In this document: positions 1 to 5,265 of the stretch, piece after piece
Layout of the letters: the number at the start of each line of letters is the position of its first letter
How positions within the stretch are numbered: position 1 is the first letter of the stretch
Source of the DNA: SIG575 sp045595725
Lineage (GTDB): Bacteria > Bacillota > Clostridia > Oscillospirales > Acutalibacteraceae
DNA: 5,265 nucleotides
Direction: 5' to 3'
Assembly: GCA_045595725.1 (NCBI GenBank)
Contig: JAZOAY010000072.1
Coordinates: 1 to 5,265 of the forward strand
Program-made: the position numbers and the translations under genes
Notes under the pieces: model-generated
What the model was told of the DNA's origin: nothing
Seen by the model: the letters and a program-made list of their open reading frames with translations, nothing else
Database searches by the model: none

Positions 1-1
1 A

Positions 2-424
2 ATAACGGTATTGAATAGTAGTTTTAGATTGTTAAAACTCTTTAGGTTATTAAGAACTTTGAAAGTTTTAAGAGCTTTTAAATTTTTAAGATATTCTAAA
101 AGCTTTGATATAATTTCCAATGTGTTTAAAAAACAGAAAAAGGTTTTAACTGCCGTTGCAACAATGGCTGTAGCCTATGTTTTAATATCAGCTTTAGTTA
201 TTTATAATGTTGTGCCTGAATCTTTTGAAACATTTTTTGATGCAATATATTGGGCAACAATATCGCTAACAACAGTAGGCTATGGAGATATTTACCCCGT
301 AACAACCATAGGTAGAACAGTTACTATGATTTCATCTGTTTTTGGCATTGCTATCATAGCATTACCCTCTGGTGTCATAACAGCTGGTTATCTTGAAGAG
401 GTAAACAAAGAAAACCATCAATAA
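2..424 (+). CDS. Voltage-gated potassium channel, C-terminal part (5' end outside window)
   Basis: This is the 3' portion of a six-transmembrane voltage-gated K+ channel subunit, a membrane protein expected to tetramerise. The frame is open to the left edge (Ile-Thr-Val precede a TTG at 11), so TTG is probably an internal leucine and S1-S3 lie outside the window. Numbering from the first visible codon, basic residues recur every third position (R9, K12, R15, R18, K21, R24, K27, R30, K33), which marks the S4 voltage sensor running into the S4-S5 linker. S5 is about 48-68, and the pore helix and selectivity filter TVGYGD are at 91-96, the classic K+ signature. S6 is about 106-130 with a LPSG hinge, followed by a tail of only about 10 residues with no RCK or cyclic-nucleotide domain. 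Leucine codons are mostly TTA and arginines all AGA/AGG. The gene converges on the XRE gene. Family assignment is secure; the physiological role is unknown. Confidence 0.93.
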   Translation: MTVLNSSFRLLKLFRLLRTLKVLRAFKFLRYSKSFDIISNVFKKQKKVLTAVATMAVAYVLISALVIYNVVPESFETFFDAIYWATISLTTVGYGDIYPVTTIGRTVTMISSVFGIAIIALPSGVITAGYLEEVNKENHQ

Positions 425-461
425 CATTAACTTAAATTTTTAACTCCGAGTAGCATCAACT

Positions 462-490
462 GAATAAGTCCGTTAAAAACGGACTTGTTC
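462..490. terminator. Stem-loop between convergent channel and XRE genes (candidate bidirectional terminator)
   Basis: Arms 462-474 and 478-490 pair over 13 positions with one T-G wobble (465:487). The core AAGTCCGT/ACGGACTT is perfect. It lies 37 bp after the channel stop and 23 bp past the regulator's stop, where a shared terminator is expected. Neither side has a clean U-run directly after the stem, so it may be an inefficient terminator or an mRNA 3'-end stabiliser. A second small hairpin, GTTCA-TTG-TGAAC (487-499), overlaps its right arm, so the two cannot fully form together. Confidence 0.5.
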
Positions 491-513
491 ATTGTGAACC
501 CAGAGTTTTAATT

Positions 514-1041
514 TTATTTTATCCCATGCCTTTTACAGTAATCAATAACAATATTCTTGAAATGCTCGTATTTAAAATTGTTTTTAACATCGCTGATATC
601 AACATATAACCCTGACACCAAATTCTGTATTATAGCCTCTGCAAGAAAAGCTTCAAACACATAGTCATTATTAAAGGCTTCCTCAATATCCGTGTTCAGT
701 TCTGTGTTGATACCTTTAATTGCCGCACGATAAATAATATTTTCTGCACCTAAATATTCACCTGATTTTTTAATACAGTTCAGACCTTTTTTCATATCTG
801 CTACAGTAAACTTTCCCTTGTATTCTATAACTTTTTCACTGCCTATTAAAATAAAATCAACCGTGGTTTCCAGAATTTTTGCTAAGTCAGGCAAAATAGT
901 TATATCCGGTAAAGTTTCCCCTCTTTCCCATTTGCTTACCGCCTGAAATGATACACCAATTCTTTCTCCTAATTCACTCTGCGTTATACCTTTAGCCTTT
1001 CGTAAAATGGCAATCTGTTCTCCTATTTTTTCGATGTTCAC
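514..1041 (-). CDS. XRE-family helix-turn-helix transcriptional regulator
   Basis: A 175-residue DNA-binding protein. Residues 6-66 form a HTH_3/Cro-C1 fold: a first helix (IGEQIAILRKAKG), the turn region QSELGERIGV (21-30) and a recognition helix with QAVSKWERGETLP (33-45), the usual XRE signature. The C-terminal 110 residues are helical and acidic/basic mixed. They end in a conserved-looking NNFKYEHFKNIVIDYCKRHG segment, but I see no peptidase, sugar or phosphate-binding motif, so no effector can be named. The start is GTG (1039-1041), chosen because AGGAGG lies 8 nt upstream and no ATG is better placed. It is divergent from the beta-helix gene, so it may control itself, that gene, or neither. 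Leucine codons are mainly TTA, as in the channel gene and unlike the enzyme genes. No small toxin-like partner is adjacent. Confidence 0.92.
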   Translation of the reverse strand: MNIEKIGEQIAILRKAKGITQSELGERIGVSFQAVSKWERGETLPDITILPDLAKILETTVDFILIGSEKVIEYKGKFTVADMKKGLNCIKKSGEYLGAENIIYRAAIKGINTELNTDIEEAFNNDYVFEAFLAEAIIQNLVSGLYVDISDVKNNFKYEHFKNIVIDYCKRHGIK

Positions 1042-1049
1042 AGATGTCC

Positions 1050-1055
1050 CCTCCT
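1050..1055 (-). promoter_or_regulatory. Ribosome-binding site fixing the GTG start of the XRE gene
   Basis: On the minus strand this reads AGGAGG (followed by GG), a perfect Shine-Dalgarno core 8 nt before the GTG at 1039-1041. It is the only good site near the 5' end and decides the non-ATG start. Confidence 0.8.
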
Positions 1056-1072
1056 CTTTTTAGTTCATTTAT

Positions 1073-1101
1073 ATTATAACAGTTATAACAAAAGAAGAAA
1101 A
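1073..1101 (-). promoter_or_regulatory. Candidate sigma-A promoter of the XRE gene, overlapping a TTATAAC direct repeat
   Basis: A perfect -10 TATAAT (complement of 1073-1078) is preceded, after a 17-bp spacer, by a weak -35 TTTTCT (complement of 1096-1101). Initiation would give a short leader before the AGGAGG site. On the plus strand the -10 overlaps two copies of TTATAAC (1074-1080 and 1083-1089, 2 bp apart), a plausible but untested autoregulatory operator. An alternative TATAAT (complement of 1117-1122) has no recognisable -35. Confidence 0.45.
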
Positions 1102-1184
1102 TAACCGGATAATTGAATTATAAAGTCTGTGTTTCAACTCTTTTTATATTAATTTAATTTGGGATATAGACTTTCTTAAGTTTG

Positions 1185-1213
1185 TTGAAAACAAAAATAT
1201 TTTGTGATATGAT
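1185..1213 (+). promoter_or_regulatory. Sigma-A promoter of the beta-helix gene with extended -10
   Basis: The -35 TTGAAA (1185-1190), a 17-bp spacer and the -10 TATGAT (1208-1213) lie 31 bp before the ATG. The -10 is preceded by TGA (1205-1207), i.e. a TGn extended -10 element. Start of transcription would be near 1220, giving a leader of about 25 nt with GGGGG (1233-1237) 7 nt before the start codon. Confidence 0.72.
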
Positions 1214-1244
1214 ATGCATGTAAACTCTTTATGGGGGTATTTCG

Positions 1245-3503
1245 ATGGGAATATTATCTAAAATAATTGCTAAATGTATAAATCTGATTGCCATTATACT
1301 TATCATCGTTTTTGCAGGTGATATAAAAAGAGGAATTCTTGATGTAATTTACAAAGATTTCGTTGCACCCACACCTGTTCTGACGACTACAACTACAGAG
1401 AAGGAGGATATCGTACCCATGGGAGATTTTTATGTAAGTACAAAAGGGAATGATGCAAATGACGGTTCATCAGAGAAACCTTTTTTGACAATTGAAAAGG
1501 CTGTTCAGGCTGTAAGAAACACCGATAAATCAGGCAAAAAAGGAATGACTGTCTGTATTGAAGCCGGTGAATACCGTATATCATCTCTCACTATTACAAA
1601 AGAAGATTCAGGAACTGCTGAATGTCCTGTAACCTACTGTGCATATAACGGTGAGGTAATACTTAACGGTGGTGTTACAATCTTTAACGAGCATTTTAAA
1701 TCTGCAGATTTATATCCGGAGATTGCGGAAAGACTTACCGACGAAGCACGAAAAAATGTTGCTGTTGTTGATCTGACAGAAGCCCCCTATTCTCTTACAC
1801 AGGAAGACTGGGGTAAGATATATGCACTCGGTTCATATCACACGGCAGAAAGTTATGACGGAGATTATACGGGCCCACTTTACTGTGAACTTTTCATAAA
1901 TGATGAAAGACAGACTCTTACAAGATATCCTGATAATGATTTTCTTTATACTGAGGAAGTTGTAAAAACAGGTCTCGGAAAAGAATCTGACGGCGCACTT
2001 ACAGAAGTTAAAGACTGGGATAAAATCCGTAATCCCGAGCCTGATGTTTACAGAGTCAGTGCTGACCTTGCAGAAAGAATTTCCGGATGGAAAAGCCTTG
2101 ATGAAGTATGGATGTTTGGTTTCTGGAAATATGACTGGGCAGACGCTTCTTCACCAATAGGAAGTTTCAATGCAGAAACAAGGGAACTCTCACCGAAGTT
2201 TGTAAGTCTTTACGGAACAAAAGAAGATGCACCTTATTATTTTTTCAACGTACTTGAAGAATTGACTGCCCCCGGCGAGTGGTATCTTGACCGTGAAAAT
2301 GGCTTGCTTTGTCTTTGGAAACCTGAAAATAGTGCTGATGCTCAAATTGACCTTTCATTATCTCTTAACCCTGTTATTCAAGCCAATGCAGATTATCTGA
2401 CCTTTGACGGAATTACGGTTAAAGGCACAAGAAGTGACGGCATTATTATAAACGGCAGTAACAATACTGTTCAAAATTGTCTTATCAAAAACGTTGCCGG
2501 AAATGCTCTTGTTATGACAGGAAAAAACAACCTTGCATATAACAATGAAATCACCCGTACAGGCAGAGGCGGAATTTTTATTTCCGGCGGTGATACAGAG
2601 ACTCTTACTCCCGGTAACAGCAAGGCAGACAACAATTATATTCATCATTGGTCAGAAATTTATCAGACATATCAACCTGCTGTGACACTTGAGGGTGTAG
2701 GAAATATCTGTTCTCACAATGAAATGCACGATTCTCCACATGAAGCAATTACATACAGAGGTAACAACCATATTATTGAATATAACAACATATATGATGT
2801 CTGTCTGCTTTCCGATGATGCAGGTGCAATTTATTCAGGCAGAAGTTGGGTGTGGTACGGAAATGTTGTAAGATACAACTGTATTTATAATGTGGGTTCG
2901 GGAGAGCATAAGCCTGACGGAATTTATCTTGACGATGCACTTTCAGGTCAGCAGATTTACGGAAATCTTCTTGTGAATATACCGAGGAATGCAATTCATA
3001 TCGGTGGTGGCAGAGATAATATCGTAACAAATAACATAATTGTCAATTCAGGCGTGAACTCAATATATTTTGATGAAAGAGCCAGAGACGGGGCCCTTAA
3101 TAATGGTTGGTTTACTCATGCTTATATCGGAAGCGGTGATATGTGGGCGGCACTTTATAATTCACCCTGGCAAAGCGAAACGTGGCAGAATGCATTCCCT
3201 CAGTATCAGACAATGACAGATGATATTTCAAAATCTGAAACTTCGGAATATATCCCCAATCCGGCAAGCACGGTAAAAGGAAATCTTATAGTCAATAAGT
3301 ACAAAGAAATCGGGGATATCTTCGATTCCTCCAAAAAGTTCAGCGATATTTCTGATAACGGTATTTACTCACTCAAAAATCTTGAAGAAATTTTTGGTGA
3401 TGTCAATTCAGGAAGATATGAAATCAAAGATATAGAAAAGCTCAGAGAGTCTGTCCCCGGTTTTGAGGAACTTCCTCTTGGAAAAATCGGAAGACTCAAT
3501 TGA
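1245..3503 (+). CDS. Secreted or membrane-anchored right-handed parallel beta-helix protein, GH141-like putative glycoside hydrolase
   Basis: A 752-residue protein likely acting on polysaccharide outside the membrane. Residues 10-24 are a hydrophobic helix (signal peptide or anchor; V-F-A at 22-24 could be a cleavage site). A Pro/Thr linker follows (41-54, five threonines in a row). Residues 61-91 (FYVSTKGNDANDGS, then a KPFLTIEKAVQAVR-type helix) are the typical N-terminal cap of pectin-lyase-fold proteins. The middle (about 150-365) holds an inserted beta domain with LFINDERQTLTRYP and a PGEWYLDRENGLLCLW motif known from this family. Residues 370-610 form Asn-rich beta-helix coils. Conserved acidic sites SDDAGAIY (523-530) and YLDDA (561-565) are candidate catalytic residues, as expected of GH141-type enzymes (alpha-L-fucosidase and xylanase activities known). 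No dockerin, CBM or LPxTG is seen. The fold is secure; the exact substrate is not known, and a PL or other GH family remains possible. Confidence 0.85.
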   Translation: MGILSKIIAKCINLIAIILIIVFAGDIKRGILDVIYKDFVAPTPVLTTTTTEKEDIVPMGDFYVSTKGNDANDGSSEKPFLTIEKAVQAVRNTDKSGKKGMTVCIEAGEYRISSLTITKEDSGTAECPVTYCAYNGEVILNGGVTIFNEHFKSADLYPEIAERLTDEARKNVAVVDLTEAPYSLTQEDWGKIYALGSYHTAESYDGDYTGPLYCELFINDERQTLTRYPDNDFLYTEEVVKTGLGKESDGALTEVKDWDKIRNPEPDVYRVSADLAERISGWKSLDEVWMFGFWKYDWADASSPIGSFNAETRELSPKFVSLYGTKEDAPYYFFNVLEELTAPGEWYLDRENGLLCLWKPENSADAQIDLSLSLNPVIQANADYLTFDGITVKGTRSDGIIINGSNNTVQNCLIKNVAGNALVMTGKNNLAYNNEITRTGRGGIFISGGDTETLTPGNSKADNNYIHHWSEIYQTYQPAVTLEGVGNICSHNEMHDSPHEAITYRGNNHIIEYNNIYDVCLLSDDAGAIYSGRSWVWYGNVVRYNCIYNVGSGEHKPDGIYLDDALSGQQIYGNLLVNIPRNAIHIGGGRDNIVTNNIIVNSGVNSIYFDERARDGALNNGWFTHAYIGSGDMWAALYNSPWQSETWQNAFPQYQTMTDDISKSETSEYIPNPASTVKGNLIVNKYKEIGDIFDSSKKFSDISDNGIYSLKNLEEIFGDVNSGRYEIKDIEKLRESVPGFEELPLGKIGRLN
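1401..1407 (+). promoter_or_regulatory. Internal Shine-Dalgarno-like site ahead of Met59 of the beta-helix gene
   Basis: AAGGAGG lies 11 nt before the in-frame ATG at 1419-1421. It is a better match to the anti-SD than the GGGGG of the annotated start. It could initiate a 694-residue form lacking the N-terminal hydrophobic segment and linker, but it may simply result from the codons for Glu-Lys-Glu-Asp. Confidence 0.25.
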
Positions 3504-3516
3504 ATATCATAAAGTA

Positions 3517-3544
3517 AAACGGGCGGAGTTTACTCCGCCCGTTT
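3517..3544. terminator. Strong bidirectional terminator shared by the two convergent enzyme genes
   Basis: Arms 3517-3529 and 3532-3544 are a perfect 13-bp inverted repeat with a GGGCGGAG core and AAA/TTT ends; the physical loop is about 4 nt (TTTA). On the plus strand it is followed by T-rich sequence, and on the minus strand by TTTTACTTT. It starts 13 bp after the beta-helix stop and lies 17 bp beyond the stop of the minus-strand gene, so it serves both. Confidence 0.9.
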
Positions 3545-3561
3545 CATTATTTAGGTATTTT

Positions 3562-4815
3562 TTATTTCTCAAAAAATTCTTCGCAAACTTCGTCGAGACA
3601 ATATTTTCCTCGTCTTGTTGGTTCTCTGTCAATCCACATGCCGTTTGTGAAATCAGGGAAAGCCACAGGTGCGCTACCAAGAGCAATTGACTGCTCTGAA
3701 AGACATGTAACAGCCATCATAACTGCGGTGTCATAAACATCAATGGGGGGCTTTGCATCCATTCTTACGCTTTCTGCAAAAGCTGAAAGAACAAGGTAGT
3801 CCATACCGCCGTGACCTGCATGAACACCATCATCCTGATATTTTTTCCAAAGAGGATGTTCATACTTTTCAAGGTATTTATCAAAACTTTCAGGTTTGTG
3901 CATCCAGTCGCCTTCTTCATGCTCTGTCTGACCCTCAAGGTAAATTGTTTCGCCATCTTCCATATAAATACCTTTTGTGCCCTGAACACGGTAAGCTCTT
4001 GAATAATGTCTGGGAAGAGAACAGTCATGAGTGAGAACAACCGTTTCGCCGTTTGCACATTTGAGCATTGTTGTTACAATGTCGCCCTGATTAAAGTCGT
4101 AATCAGCAAGGTCATAATCTTCACCCTTGTTTTCCTTAATCCATTCGTTAAGTCCTCTCGATTTACTTGCCATTGAAACAAGTGAAACAAATCGGTTACC
4201 TCTGTTTATTCCCAAAACTTTTGTGATAGGACCTAACTGATGAGTTGGATAAAGCTCACCGTTTCTCAACTGGAAGTTAAAGAGTCTTCCGTGTCTGTTT
4301 TCTCTGCCAAGACTAATCTCATCACGGAGGTCATGCTGATACCCGCCTGTCATGTGAATAATCTCGCCAAAAATGCCTTTCTTAACCATGTTAAAGAGAG
4401 CCATTTCGTTCCTGTCATAACAGCAGTTTTCAAGAAGCATGCAGAATTTTCCTGTTTCCTCACTTGTGCGGACAAGCTGCCAACACTCTTCTATGCTTGC
4501 AGCGCCGCCAACTTCTGTTGCAACATGAATTCCTGCTTTCATCGCATCTATTGCTATTCTTGAGTGAGTAATCCATGTTGTAGCAATGTATACACCATCA
4601 AGGTCTTCTTTTTCAAACATTTCCTTATAGTCAAGGTAATAGTTTGCATCGGTACCTACTTCTTCTTTTACGATTTCTGCACCGCGTTTTGCTCTGTCCT
4701 CGTATTTGTCACATACAGCGGGGACCCTTACTCCTTCACATTTAAGAAGCTCGCGAAGCATTCCCGAACCTCTGCCGCTTGTACCAACAATACCAATGTT
4801 AACAAATTCTTTCAT
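3562..4815 (-). CDS. Gfo/Idh/MocA-family NAD(P)-dependent protein, GH109-like (putative alpha-N-acetylgalactosaminidase or related glycosidase)
   Basis: A 417-residue cytoplasmic protein with no signal peptide. Residues 7-18 (IGIVGTSGRGSG) are the glycine-rich dinucleotide loop of an N-terminal Rossmann domain, with C35-D36 at the end of the second strand. The C-terminal alpha/beta domain carries motifs typical of GH109: GGYQHDLR (157-164), NGELYPTHQLGP (185-196), INRGNR (203-208) and GHGGMD (334-339). The Tyr-Pro-Thr-His motif matches the one holding the catalytic His/Tyr in characterised GH109 enzymes, which use NAD+ for an oxidation-elimination glycosidase cycle. The usual Gfo/Idh/MocA EKP lysine is absent; the position reads EVGGA (101-105), compared with EVPWA in typical GH109. 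The ATG is supported by GAGGTG 5 nt upstream. The gene is monocistronic, convergent with the beta-helix gene. Superfamily is certain; glycosidase activity and sugar specificity are inferred. Confidence 0.9.
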   Translation of the reverse strand: MKEFVNIGIVGTSGRGSGMLRELLKCEGVRVPAVCDKYEDRAKRGAEIVKEEVGTDANYYLDYKEMFEKEDLDGVYIATTWITHSRIAIDAMKAGIHVATEVGGAASIEECWQLVRTSEETGKFCMLLENCCYDRNEMALFNMVKKGIFGEIIHMTGGYQHDLRDEISLGRENRHGRLFNFQLRNGELYPTHQLGPITKVLGINRGNRFVSLVSMASKSRGLNEWIKENKGEDYDLADYDFNQGDIVTTMLKCANGETVVLTHDCSLPRHYSRAYRVQGTKGIYMEDGETIYLEGQTEHEEGDWMHKPESFDKYLEKYEHPLWKKYQDDGVHAGHGGMDYLVLSAFAESVRMDAKPPIDVYDTAVMMAVTCLSEQSIALGSAPVAFPDFTNGMWIDREPTRRGKYCLDEVCEEFFEK

Positions 4816-4866
4816 TTTAACACCTCAGAAAATTATATGTTTATACTCTGTGAGTCTGTTAATTGA

Positions 4867-4895
4867 ATTATATCATTCTTGTTCAATATTTTCAA
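4867..4895 (-). promoter_or_regulatory. Near-consensus sigma-A promoter of the GH109-like gene, extended -10
   Basis: On the minus strand: -35 TTGAAA (complement of 4890-4895), exactly 17 bp spacer, -10 TATAAT (complement of 4867-4872), with TGA immediately before the -10. This is the best promoter in the window. The start site would be near 4860, giving a leader of about 45 nt. The 11-bp pseudo-palindrome TAATTGAATTA (4860-4870) overlaps the -10 and the start-site region. Confidence 0.85.
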
Positions 4896-4976
4896 CCATA
4901 AAGTAAAATATCGTTACAAAATTTTATTATTTTTAGTTTATAACTGCAAGATATTTTTTTAATAACACATATATCA

Positions 4977-5006
4977 AAACCCCTTTGCATTTCTGCAAAG
5001 GGGTTT
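4977..5006 (-). terminator. Perfect 13-bp hairpin terminator of the Big_2 gene
   Basis: Arms AAACCCCTTTGCA (4977-4989) and its exact complement (4994-5006) enclose a 4-nt loop. It lies 43 bp beyond the Big_2 stop on the minus strand, where the stem is followed by TTTTGATAT. It separates the Big_2 gene from the promoter of the GH109-like gene, so read-through transcription should be limited. The rest of the 234-bp gap (4873-4976) is AT-rich and holds nothing else I can support. Confidence 0.82.
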
Positions 5007-5049
5007 ATCAAGTTAGATTATATTAATCTGAATTGTCCTTATTTCAGGA

Positions 5050-5265
5050 TTATACAAAATACCATGTACAACCAAGAAGGAAGAACCAAATGAGCCACTG
5101 GCAGAATGTGTAGTAAACTTCTACTTCACATGTGTCTTTAGCAATTTCATTTCCGTCAGCATCTACGAGTGTTGCTGTGATTACAGCATCACCGAAGTGG
5201 TGAGTTGTAACGTTACCGTCCTGGTCAACTGTAGCAACTTTTTCGTTTGATGATGTCCAGATTAC
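5050..5265 (-). CDS. Big_2 (bacterial Ig-like) surface protein, C-terminal 71 residues (5' end outside window)
   Basis: Reading the minus strand from the right edge gives 71 codons in an open frame to TAA at 5050-5052, with no start inside the window. The first part matches the C-terminal half of a bacterial Ig-like group 2 domain: VIWTSSNEKVATVDQDGNV (residues 1-19), then a FGDAVITATL strand and a closing CEVEV strand (46-50). The last 18 residues, FCQWLIWFFLLGCTWYFV, are aromatic and hydrophobic and run to the stop with no basic cytoplasmic tail, LPxTG or dockerin. Clostridial Big_2 proteins often end in a similar W-x-W-rich tail, presumably a membrane or envelope anchor (from memory; inferred role). 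Codon use (CTC/CTT leucine) resembles the enzyme genes. The rest of the protein, probably multi-domain and extracellular, is unseen. Confidence 0.85.
   Translation of the reverse strand, partial: VIWTSSNEKVATVDQDGNVTTHHFGDAVITATLVDADGNEIAKDTCEVEVYYTFCQWLIWFFLLGCTWYFV

Noticed and set aside
11..13. TTG as the start of the channel gene
   Set aside because: The frame continues upstream to the window edge, the TTG falls at the head of the S4 helix, and a functional channel needs S1-S3 before it.
514..1041. XRE gene as the antitoxin of a toxin-antitoxin pair or a phage repressor module
   Set aside because: No small partner gene overlaps or follows it, its neighbours are a K+ channel and a glycosidase-like gene, and no phage or integrase gene is visible.
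1393..3030. Minus-strand open frames at 1393-1584, 2358-2648 and 2773-3030
   Set aside because: They lie wholly inside the well-supported beta-helix gene, have low-complexity Cys/His-rich translations, and lack convincing ribosome-binding sites.
3463..3690. Plus-strand open frame of 75 codons
   Set aside because: It spans the stop of one gene, the strong terminator hairpin and the end of the next gene; its translation resembles no protein family.
3753..4906. Several frames (3753-4034, 3811-4002, 4240-4563, 4564-4866, 4706-4906 on plus; 3765-4058 on minus)
   Set aside because: All overlap the GH109-like gene or run into its promoter, and their sequences are antisense or out-of-frame shadows.
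5015..5029. AGATTA-TAT-TAATCT palindrome after the Big_2 stop
   Set aside because: Short and AT-only in large part; likely chance, with the nearby GC-rich hairpin a much better terminator.
4816..5049. Riboswitch or small RNA gene in the right intergenic gap
   Set aside because: The only sizeable structure is the 13-bp hairpin, which fits a terminator for the Big_2 gene; the leader of the GH109-like gene is only about 45 nt and shows no complex fold.

Overview
The window looks like chromosome from a low-GC Gram-positive anaerobe, most likely a gut Clostridia member (Ruminococcus/Oscillospira-like). This is inferred from the AT-rich intergenic DNA, purine-rich Shine-Dalgarno sites, sigma-A-type promoters, strong short hairpin terminators, and protein types common in that group: a Trp-rich-tailed Big_2 surface protein, a right-handed beta-helix glycosidase-like protein and a GH109-like Gfo/Idh/MocA enzyme. 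No 16S or other marker gene is present, so the taxonomic call is soft.

Layout from left to right: (1) the 3' part of a voltage-gated K+ channel (+, cut by the left edge); (2) a hairpin in the short convergent gap; (3) a 175-residue XRE-type transcription regulator (-) starting at GTG; (4) a 203-bp divergent intergenic region carrying one promoter for each side; (5) a 752-residue secreted or membrane-anchored right-handed beta-helix protein (+), GH141-like in appearance; (6) a 13-bp perfect bidirectional terminator; (7) a 417-residue cytoplasmic Gfo/Idh/MocA protein (-) with GH109-like motifs; (8) a 234-bp gap holding the best promoter in the window and a second 13-bp perfect hairpin; (9) the last 71 codons of a Big_2 (Ig-like) surface protein (-) ending in a short aromatic hydrophobic tail. 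This last gene has no start codon inside the window.

The genes do not form an operon. Each complete gene has its own promoter or is bounded by a hairpin, and all neighbours are convergent or divergent except genes 7 and 9, which are co-directional but separated by a terminator and a promoter. The two enzyme genes face each other across one shared terminator and have nearly identical promoter design (TTGAAA, 17-bp spacer, TGn-extended -10). A shared role in glycan breakdown is plausible: an extracytoplasmic beta-helix enzyme plus a cytoplasmic NAD-dependent glycosidase or oxidoreductase. This is inference. The channel and regulator genes use TTA-rich leucine codons, while the enzyme genes use CTT, so the left fifth may have a different history or expression class.

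I see no CRISPR array, tRNA, rRNA, insertion sequence, riboswitch or toxin-antitoxin pair, and no clear evidence of a wholly new system. The most useful leads are the GH109-like protein lacking the usual EKP lysine, the uncharacterised aromatic C-terminal tail of the Big_2 protein, and a strong internal ribosome-binding site inside the beta-helix gene.
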